From Lentisphaera sp. (GTDB taxonomy: Bacteria > Verrucomicrobiota > Lentisphaeria > Victivallales > GWF2-50-93), in NCBI GenBank assembly GCA_020721745.1, contig DYMC01000125.1, positions 1 to 6,977 of the forward strand: a stretch of DNA of 6,977 nt, written 5' to 3'. The notes under the pieces are model-generated. The model was given only the letters and a program-made list of their open reading frames with translations, was not told where the DNA came from and did not search any database. Shown in pieces: positions 1 through 4,475 of this stretch (position 1 is its first letter; the number at the start of each line of letters is the position of its first letter). The translations under genes and the position numbers were made by a program.

Positions 1-35
1 TGCGGCAAGCGTCGCTTCGCTCGGCAAGGCGCGTC

Positions 36-55
36 CGGAGTTTTGCAATTGGCTC
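36..55 (+). repeat. Right terminal motif of an intergenic repeat (copy A)
   Basis: This 20-base stretch matches the right end of the palindromic element before dut (3841-3860) at 17 of 20 positions, and its TTTTGCAATTGG core recurs exactly at 2162-2173. The DNA before it (1-35) is GC-rich and contains a direct repeat of CGGCAAG (3-9 and 22-28) and a small palindrome AAGCGTCGCTT. I infer that the window opens inside the right half of such an element, whose left end lies outside the window. Confidence 0.5.
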
Positions 56-74
56 TAAAAACTAAAATGAGGGA

Positions 75-590
75 GTGATGAAAATCACCATTCGCAGGCT
101 ACTCTCTGCGATAGCATTAATCGGCATAATTTGTATTGTATTAACCTGTAACAGTAGACAACCAATTTTAAATATGGACATCAATAACATCAAACTTATA
201 TATCATGATCCACATAACTTCAAAATATATGAAGGCGTTGTAGCAAGAGAACACTATCAGAAGATTTCAAACATAATCAATGCGGCCACAATAGAGTTCT
301 TCCCACAAAAATGGCAAGTTTTAGCCACGTTCATAATCAATGGCAGGCAAAACGAGCAAGATTGTGAACTACTTGTTGGCTTGTTTTATGCGCAAAAAGA
401 ACCCTATGGGTATTTTAAAATAAATAGAACCTATTATAAAACTAATAAATTTCAAGAATTAGTGAAAATAATTGAGCGTTCAGAAAAAAAAGAATGGATT
501 AACCCAAATCCATCTAAACAAATATTGGGATCGGGGGCAAAAAGGGGAATCGGTGCCAGTCTGCTCAAATACTTGACTGTTCGGATCTAA
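75..590 (+). CDS. AT-rich hypothetical protein with N-terminal membrane segment
   Basis: I do not recognise this 171-residue protein. It begins with a basic stretch (KITIRR) and a hydrophobic run at about residues 9-24, which suggests a signal peptide or a single membrane anchor. The Cys in VLTC at residue 25 resembles a lipoprotein cleavage site, but T at -1 makes it atypical. The rest is a small, polar, Lys/Asn/Ile-rich domain with many aromatic residues (for example YGYFKINRTYYKTNKF at 111-126). The first start is GTG at 75; ATG at 78 is equally possible, and GAGGGAG lies immediately upstream, unusually close. The base composition is much more AT-rich than any other gene here, suggesting a foreign origin. 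The last 13 codons (from residue 159, IGAS...) are read from the terminal inverted repeat of the element at 549-814, so the original C-terminus was probably replaced. It could be a remnant of a longer gene. Confidence 0.55.
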   Translation: MMKITIRRLLSAIALIGIICIVLTCNSRQPILNMDINNIKLIYHDPHNFKIYEGVVAREHYQKISNIINAATIEFFPQKWQVLATFIINGRQNEQDCELLVGLFYAQKEPYGYFKINRTYYKTNKFQELVKIIERSEKKEWINPNPSKQILGSGAKRGIGASLLKYLTVRI

Positions 591-814
591 CGCATATATC
601 AAGCAGATGATAAAAGAGCGCCCATTTGGCATTTGGCAAGGGGGGGTCCATGTCATACTTGTTCGCATCGAACTGTTCTGTTGTAGGAGATGCCGGCTTC
701 AAAGGATTGTGGCATCTCATTTTCGGGTGCCTGAATCCGGTGAAAGCGGAAAGACTACCAAAAAAACCGCAGGCAGCCCGCCATGAAAAACAAATAACAC
801 AGACTGGCACCGAT
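549..814. mobile_element. MITE-like element with 15-bp terminal inverted repeats
   Basis: ATCGGTGCCAGTCTG (549-563) and its exact reverse complement (800-814) bound a 266-bp stretch with no convincing gene. Inside is a hairpin with 8-bp arms (GAGATGCC at 687-694, GGCATCTC at 711-718). The left end supplies the C-terminal codons and stop of the preceding AT-rich gene, and the right end stops 13 bases from the permease stop codon. No target-site duplication is visible next to the ends. A small non-autonomous transposable element, or a decayed insertion with only its ends kept, is the likeliest reading. It is also possible that these are two inverted copies of a short dispersed repeat. I see no transposase remnant in either strand. 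Confidence 0.5.
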
Positions 815-826
815 GCTACGTGCAAA

Positions 827-1852
827 TCACATTCTTTCGTCGAAGCTTATCCTTGGGTCCGCGAGGACGTAGAGGAGGTCTGAGAGCATTATTCCCGCCA
901 GTGTCAGGGTGCTTCCGAATGCGAAGATTGCCATGACCAGAGGAATGTCCCTGCTGCCCAGGGCCATCATGGAAAGAGAGCCCATGCCCGGGATGTTGAA
1001 GACATATTCTATGAAGATGCTTCCGGCGACAAGCCCCGGGAGGAGACCTGCGAAGAGAGTGATCATGGTGATGAACGCGTTGCGGAGAGCGTGCTTGAAA
1101 ACCACGGAGAACTCGGAGAGGCCCTTCGCCCGGGCCGTCTTGATGTAGTCCTTCCTGACGACCTCCATCATGCTTGCCCTCGCGAAGCGCGAGAGTCCGG
1201 CGAACCCGGCGTAGCTCAGGCAGAAGACAGGCAGGAGATAGCCCGACGCGCCGTCGAGGATTATCCTGAATATGCTCCTGCCCCATTCGTCGCCGCCGGG
1301 CTGCCACTTGAGCGGGAAGATCGGGAAGCTACCGCCGTCGCATAGAAGCGCCTGCAGCATCAGCGCTGTCCAGAATCCGGGAAGCGAATAGAGGAGGAAG
1401 AGGAGGAAGGTCGCGGTCTTGTCGGCCCGGGAATCTGGAAAGAGCGCCGAATGGATTCCCAACGGTATCGCGAGGAGATATATGACGAGGGTCGCAAGCA
1501 GGTTCAGCTTGATGGTGACTGGAAGCCTGTCCATGATGAGGGACAGCACCGGGCGCCCCCTGTCCACCGTGGCTGATTCTCCGAAGTCGAACTCGGTCAG
1601 GATGCCCTTGAACCAGTATCCAAATCCGACGAGGGGATTTCTGTCGAGGTGCAGTTTCCGTCTCAATGATATGTTCACTGCGAATGCGCTCTTGTCGCTG
1701 GACAGATTGGAGGAGGCGGACTCCCCCTCGCCGAGGAAGGAGCTGCGGGTCGGATCGCCCGGGGCGAGCCTTATGAGCATGTATGATACGAACAGAATCA
1801 CGAAGAGGGTGAATATCGCCAGCAGGATTCTTTTTGCGACGTATCGCCACAT
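827..1852 (-). CDS. ABC transporter permease, OppB/DppB family (orphan)
   Basis: This is an inner-membrane permease of the peptide/nickel/opine ABC importer family (about 341 residues). The N-terminus has the family pattern: basic residues, a first membrane helix (about 8-26), then LIRLAPGDP. Further helices lie near 114-137, 147-170, 205-219, 260-281 and 303-330, giving six. The cytoplasmic ATPase-coupling loop is at about 235-247 (DYIKTARAKGLSE, followed by HALRNA), and the C-terminus has the family LADPRI motif. The frame stays open upstream to 1903. I chose ATG at 1852 because AAGGA sits 9 bases before it and because MWRYVAKRILL is where the family begins. Such permeases normally work as a pair with a DppC-type partner, ATPases and a binding protein. 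None lies beside it: downstream is the 549-814 element and an opposing gene. The transported substrate cannot be told from the sequence. Confidence 0.93.
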   Translation of the reverse strand: MWRYVAKRILLAIFTLFVILFVSYMLIRLAPGDPTRSSFLGEGESASSNLSSDKSAFAVNISLRRKLHLDRNPLVGFGYWFKGILTEFDFGESATVDRGRPVLSLIMDRLPVTIKLNLLATLVIYLLAIPLGIHSALFPDSRADKTATFLLFLLYSLPGFWTALMLQALLCDGGSFPIFPLKWQPGGDEWGRSIFRIILDGASGYLLPVFCLSYAGFAGLSRFARASMMEVVRKDYIKTARAKGLSEFSVVFKHALRNAFITMITLFAGLLPGLVAGSIFIEYVFNIPGMGSLSMMALGSRDIPLVMAIFAFGSTLTLAGIMLSDLLYVLADPRISFDERM

Positions 1853-1861
1853 GATATGCAG

Positions 1862-1866
1862 TCCTT
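1862..1866 (-). promoter_or_regulatory. Ribosome binding site of the permease gene
   Basis: AAGGA on the minus strand lies 9 bases before the ATG at 1852. It decides between this start and the more upstream in-frame ATG at 1903, which would add 17 polar residues not expected in the family and would place the start in the intergenic repeat. Confidence 0.7.
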
Positions 1867-1917
1867 GTTTTTTCGCAGCCTTATTGCGTTGAGATAATTG
1901 CAAAATTGCCGACGGAA

Positions 1918-1926
1918 CGCCCCGAG
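1918..1926. repeat. Left copy of putative target-site duplication
   Basis: CGCCCCGAG directly abuts the left hairpin of the insertion and is repeated exactly at 2092-2100. In the right copy these bases form the arm of a GC-rich hairpin, showing that the insert landed at the foot of an existing hairpin. Confidence 0.7.
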
Positions 1927-2091
1927 TAAGAGTTCAGTAAACCCCGTCATTTTACTGAACTCTTACGTTTACAAAATGCAAAAACGGGTTGGAATGGCTC
2001 GAATACGTTGCGTTTGATACGATAAAACATTGTTTTTGCATTTTGTTTAAGTAAATATTCACTGAAATGACGGGGTTCAGTGAATATTTAC
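1926..2091. mobile_element. 166-bp hairpin-ended MITE-like insertion with 9-bp target duplication
   Basis: The left end is a perfect 16-bp hairpin (arms 1926-1941 and 1951-1966, loop CCCCGTCAT). The right end is another perfect 16-bp hairpin (arms 2051-2066 and 2076-2091, loop ATGACGGGG). The two ends are inverted copies of one 41-bp sequence that differ at five stem positions, each compensated in the opposite arm. Inside them ACAAAATGCAAAAAC (1971-1985) is inverted at 2032-2046, leaving a 46-base centre without an ORF. CGCCCCGAG occurs directly on both sides (1918-1926 and 2092-2100), overlapping the element by one base, as expected for an 8-9 bp target-site duplication. There is no transposase, so movement would need an enzyme supplied elsewhere. 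Confidence 0.75.
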
Positions 2092-2100
2092 CGCCCCGAG
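2092..2100. repeat. Right copy of putative target-site duplication
   Basis: Exact copy of 1918-1926, directly following the right hairpin of the 166-bp element. Eight of its nine bases are also the left arm of the hairpin that pairs with CTCGGGGC at 2112-2119. Confidence 0.7.
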
Positions 2101-2156
2101 GCGCTTCCGCGCTCGGGGCATCAGAGCCAGCCATGAGGCTGGCGTTCCCCTAAAAA

Positions 2157-2172
2157 GGCAATTTTGCAATTG
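2157..2172 (+). repeat. Inverted 16-mer left of the sulfatase gene (copy C)
   Basis: GGCAATTTTGCAATTG is the exact reverse complement of 3721-3736, so the sulfatase gene sits between two oppositely oriented copies. It is also the right arm of the palindromic repeat that starts near 1891. Confidence 0.7.
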
Positions 2173-2261
2173 GATTGCGGAATATATTGCCGGTTCGGAT
2201 GCAAGTCAAAAGTCGGATGTTGAATATTCCCCTGGAAGAGTTAGCTTATCGGAACAAGACT

Positions 2262-2268
2262 GGAAGGG
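2262..2268 (+). promoter_or_regulatory. Ribosome binding site of the sulfatase gene
   Basis: GGAAGGG lies 7 bases before the ATG at 2276 and fixes that start. I found no convincing sigma-70 promoter between the repeat end and this site; TTGAAT at 2220-2225 is a possible -35 box but lacks a good -10 partner. Confidence 0.65.
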
Positions 2269-2275
2269 ACTTGGC

Positions 2276-3718
2276 ATGAACGGCAAGAACATACTGCTTA
2301 TAACGACGGACCAGCAGCGATTCGACACGATAGTGGCTCTTGGCAACAAGCATATCAACACTCCGCACTTGAACTGGCTGGTTGACAGGGGGATAGCCTT
2401 CTCCCGATGCTACACAGACGCACCGGTCTGCCTTCCGGCCCGCGCGACGATAATGAACGGGCAGCATGGATTTACCAACGACTTCACGCTGAACCACGAC
2501 AGGCCCTCGCCGATAGCCCCGTCCCTGAGCCTCGCCGGGATACTGACCGCCGCCGGCATGCAGACCCGGGCGCAGGGCAAGATGCACTTCCATCCGAACA
2601 GAAAGAACTACGGCTTCGAGCACATGGAGATACTCGAGGACTACTACCGCCACATGGGGAGGAATCCGCAGAAGGGCGTTCCGAGCAACCACGGTCTCGG
2701 CCAGAACGAGATGGAGGTGGCGGTCTCCACTGTGGACGAGACGTCGAGCCTGACGCACTGGACCGTGGATCGTTCGGTGGACTTTCTCGAGACCAGGGAC
2801 GAATCCAGGCCTTTCTTCCTGTGGACAAGCTTTGCGAAGCCGCATCCGCCTTTCGATCCCTGCGCCAGCTACTGGATGCTCTACCAGAATGCGGAGCTGC
2901 CGCCGCCTGTCTATGGGGACTGGTCGCACGATCCTTCCGGGATCTGCCCGGGCTTCCTCGAAAGCTCGCGAATGCTGGGATTCGCCGAGAGGCTTTCGAT
3001 GAGACAGCTCCTCGACGCGAAACGCGCCTACTACGCGTGCATAACCCAGATAGACTACAATCTTGGGATACTCTTCGCGAGGATGCGGGAGATGGGGGTC
3101 ATGGACGACACCACGATAATATTCACGTCGGACCACGGGGAGATGCTGGGGGACCACCACCTCGCGGCCAAGCAGGTTTTCTTCGAGGGATCCGCGCACA
3201 TTCCCATGATAGTGGTGCCGGCCAAGGGACTGGTTGACGACACGCTTCGCGGCACAAGATGCGATTCGCTGGTCTGTCTGGCCGACGTTCTGCCGACATG
3301 TCTGGAGGCGGCCGGGGTAGAGGCTCCACGCGGGCTCAAGGCCGACGGGGTCAGCCTCTTCGACCAGCTTCCCGGGGGGAGACGCAGGGAAATTTTCTTC
3401 GGGAGATGCGGACATCTCCACTGCGTCATCGAGGGAAGATACAAGTATCTATGGACTGGGATGGGCGGAGGCGAGCTGCTCTTCGACCTGGAGAACGATC
3501 CCTACGAACAATGCGACCTTGCGAAGGCCGATCCGGATTCGGGCACGCTGGAGAGGATGAGGGCGCTTCTCGTGTCGCAGATGAGAAAGACGAAAGCCGA
3601 GGGGGTTAGGAACGGCAGGCTGAGGCCATACCTCAAGCCATCCTCCATCAGGGAGAGCCGTGTGAAAAGCTGGCCGGGATTCCATAGTTCCAAACAAGTT
3701 TGCGATGTAATGCACTGA
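2276..3718 (+). CDS. Sulfatase (FGly, Cys-type), no signal peptide
   Basis: This 480-residue protein is a sulfatase of the alkaline-phosphatase superfamily, expected to hydrolyse sulfate esters, perhaps from sulfated glycans. The metal site begins with TTDQQRFD (D12). The active-site signature is CLPAR (C52 to R56), in which the Cys is converted to formylglycine by a maturase encoded elsewhere. GKMHFHP (101-107), KPH (188-190), TSDHGEMLGDH (284-294) and K299 match the other catalytic and metal-binding positions. The C-terminal subdomain has the usual YKYLW and LFDLENDPYE motifs (389-411). The protein starts directly with the first beta strand and lacks a signal peptide, so it should be cytoplasmic unless exported otherwise. 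The substrate cannot be assigned; phosphonate or phosphate monoester activity is possible in this superfamily. The stop codon is the first three bases of a hairpin (3716-3739). The gene stands alone between inverted 16-mers. Confidence 0.95.
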   Translation: MNGKNILLITTDQQRFDTIVALGNKHINTPHLNWLVDRGIAFSRCYTDAPVCLPARATIMNGQHGFTNDFTLNHDRPSPIAPSLSLAGILTAAGMQTRAQGKMHFHPNRKNYGFEHMEILEDYYRHMGRNPQKGVPSNHGLGQNEMEVAVSTVDETSSLTHWTVDRSVDFLETRDESRPFFLWTSFAKPHPPFDPCASYWMLYQNAELPPPVYGDWSHDPSGICPGFLESSRMLGFAERLSMRQLLDAKRAYYACITQIDYNLGILFARMREMGVMDDTTIIFTSDHGEMLGDHHLAAKQVFFEGSAHIPMIVVPAKGLVDDTLRGTRCDSLVCLADVLPTCLEAAGVEAPRGLKADGVSLFDQLPGGRRREIFFGRCGHLHCVIEGRYKYLWTGMGGGELLFDLENDPYEQCDLAKADPDSGTLERMRALLVSQMRKTKAEGVRNGRLRPYLKPSSIRESRVKSWPGFHSSKQVCDVMH

Positions 3719-3739
3719 GGCAATTGCAAAATTGCCTCA
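3716..3739 (+). repeat. Hairpin with GCAA loop on the sulfatase stop codon (copy D)
   Basis: The arms TGAGGCAATT (3716-3725) and AATTGCCTCA (3730-3739) form a perfect 10-bp stem with a GCAA tetraloop. The stem contains the sulfatase stop TGA and the 16-mer that is inverted relative to 2157-2172. It could serve as a transcript end or stabiliser, but no T-run follows, so a standard intrinsic terminator is not supported. Confidence 0.6.
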
Positions 3740-3882
3740 TTGAGCTGATTTCAAAGTTGGAGTTCACAGCTTCAGCTGTGTATCTTATTGATAATAAGAC
3801 ACAACTAAAGTTGTGGACTCCAACGGATTTACCTCTAACTCGGAGTTTTGAAATCAGCTCGCACTAATAAAAAACAATGAGG
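3735..3882. repeat. Nested palindromic element with cloverleaf-like core before dut
   Basis: Successive inverted pairs are CCTCATTG (3735-3742) with CAATGAGG (3875-3882), GAGCTGATTTCAAA (3742-3755) with TTTGAAATCAGCTC (3847-3860), and GTTGGAGT (3756-3763) with ACTCCAAC (3817-3824). Within the last pair are three hairpins: CACAGCT/AGCTGTG (3765-3771, 3774-3780), CTTATT/AATAAG (3784-3789, 3793-3798) and CACAACT/AGTTGTG (3800-3806, 3809-3815). Only about 3825-3846 lies outside the stems. The layout, one closing stem with short hairpin arms, parallels the older repeat at 1891-2173 although the inner sequence differs. There is no tRNA-like sequence: no anticodon-loop or T-loop consensus is present. 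Confidence 0.75.
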
Positions 3883-3884
3883 TG
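3879..3884 (+). promoter_or_regulatory. Ribosome binding site of dut, inside a repeat arm
   Basis: GAGGTG lies 8 bases before the ATG at 3893. Four of its bases (3879-3882) are part of the outermost arm that can pair with 3735-3738, so a transcript reading through from the sulfatase gene could mask it. Confidence 0.6.
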
Positions 3885-3892
3885 TCCGAGAC

Positions 3893-4333
3893 ATGAGTGT
3901 GAAATTGAAGATAAAAATGCTCGATGGATGTTCAGACATAGCGCCAAAGAAGGCGCACCACGACGATGCCGCCTTCGATCTGCGATCGAGAGTCGAGATG
4001 GAATTGAAGCCAACCGAGCCCCACCTCGTGCCCACGGGTGTTTTCATGGAAATCCCGCCGGGCTACGAGGGACAGGTGAGGCCGCGGAGCGGGCTGGCGC
4101 TGAAGCATGCCATAAGCGTCCTGAACAGCCCAGGCACCATAGATGCCGGATACCGCGGAGAGGTCTGCGTGATAATCATGAACTGCGGCAAGGAGCCATA
4201 TTCGGTCAAGAGAGGCGACAGGATCGCCCAGCTGGCAATATGCAAGCTGCCAGAAGTCGAACTTGAGATCGTGGACCAGCTCTCCGATTCGGCCCGCGGC
4301 ACCGGAGGTTTTGGAAGCACCGGAAAAGCGTAG
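3893..4333 (+). CDS. dut: dUTP diphosphatase (trimeric dUTPase)
   Basis: It hydrolyses dUTP to dUMP and diphosphate, keeping uracil out of DNA and feeding dTMP synthesis in the cytoplasm. At 146 residues it has the usual size for the homotrimeric family, and all five motifs are present in order: motif 1 AAFDL (26-30), motif 2 PRSGLAL (64-70, with S66), motif 3 GTIDAGYRGEV (81-91, catalytic D84 and stacking Y87), motif 4 RIAQL (110-114) and motif 5 RGTGGFGSTG (135-144). Motif 1 has Ala where many members have Gly (AG-Y/F-DL), a mild departure. The P-loop-like C-terminal motif 5 is intact, so the enzyme should be active. The ATG at 3893 is supported by GAGGTG. No neighbouring nucleotide-metabolism gene is visible. 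The gene follows a highly structured intergenic repeat and is followed by a separate repeat-rich gap. Confidence 0.96.
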   Translation: MSVKLKIKMLDGCSDIAPKKAHHDDAAFDLRSRVEMELKPTEPHLVPTGVFMEIPPGYEGQVRPRSGLALKHAISVLNSPGTIDAGYRGEVCVIIMNCGKEPYSVKRGDRIAQLAICKLPEVELEIVDQLSDSARGTGGFGSTGKA

Positions 4334-4338
4334 CAAAA

Positions 4339-4365
4339 TACGGGATGCAGGGTACGGGATGCAGG
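4339..4365. repeat. Two tandem copies of a 13-base unit
   Basis: TACGGGATGCAGG at 4339-4351 is repeated at 4353-4365, period 14, just after the dut stop. A second, unrelated pair, AACGCTGAAC at 4447-4456 and 4462-4471 (period 15), lies directly before eboD. Both are short direct repeats in non-coding DNA and may be slippage products or parts of dispersed repeats. Confidence 0.7.
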
Positions 4366-4376
4366 ATGACAAGTAA

Positions 4377-4423
4377 TTTGCGCGGTCCCCGCACAAACAT
4401 CTTTGCGCCGGGACGGCGCAAAG
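4377..4423 (+). other. Two adjacent hairpins in the dut-eboD gap
   Basis: The first hairpin pairs TTTG (4377-4380) with CAAA (4394-4397) and GCGG (4382-4385) with CCGC (4389-4392), with one C/A mismatch and loop TCC. The second is a perfect 9-bp stem, CTTTGCGCC (4401-4409) with GGCGCAAAG (4415-4423), loop GGGAC. Neither is followed by a T-run. They may be a leader structure for eboD, a factor-dependent end for dut, or part of a dispersed repeat. Confidence 0.5.
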
Positions 4424-4475
4424 TACTTGGAAACGCAAAACGGTATAACGCTGAACTGTAAAACGCTGAACGACA

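Larger units (their letters stand above)
1891..2173. repeat. Nested palindromic intergenic repeat, interrupted by an insertion
   Basis: The outer arms are AATTGCAAAATTGCC (1896-1910) and its exact reverse complement (2157-2171). Inside them GGAACGCC (1914-1921) pairs with GGCGTTCC (2141-2148). Between these are two hairpins: GCCCCGAG (2093-2100) with CTCGGGGC (2112-2119), extended inward by CGC/GCG around a TTCC loop, and GCCAGCC (2126-2132) with GGCTGGC (2137-2143) around ATGA. Removing the insert at 1926-2091 restores a continuous branched structure of one closing stem and two hairpin arms. The region separates the divergent permease and sulfatase genes. No gene is apparent within it. Confidence 0.7.

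Noticed and set aside
565..825. An 86-codon reverse ORF covering the TIR element, a possible transposase remnant
   Set aside because: It starts with TTG without a ribosome binding site and the translation has no transposase motif.
626..883. An 85-codon forward ORF starting in the TIR element and running into the permease gene
   Set aside because: It crosses the right terminal repeat, overlaps the permease end on the opposite strand and has no recognisable motif.
1926..2091. CRISPR or integron attC interpretation of the paired hairpins
   Set aside because: There are only two copies, inverted rather than direct, no spacer series, no integrase and no attC core GTT/AAC arrangement at the expected positions.
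1952..2134. A 60-codon reverse ORF in the permease-sulfatase gap
   Set aside because: It is read entirely through the palindromic repeat and the hairpin-ended insertion.
2246..3421. A 391-codon open frame on the minus strand across the sulfatase
   Set aside because: It is antisense to a well-supported gene and its Arg/Val/His-rich translation shows no domain.
2276..3718. Sulfatase considered as EboF, an alkaline-phosphatase-superfamily member of ebo clusters
   Set aside because: It carries the CxPxR formylglycine signature of sulfatases, is separated by dut and two repeat-rich gaps, and is not coupled to eboDE.
3756..3824. Possible tRNA because of the cloverleaf-like layout
   Set aside because: Stem sizes and loops do not fit a tRNA; loops are only two or three bases and no T-loop or CCA-end context exists.
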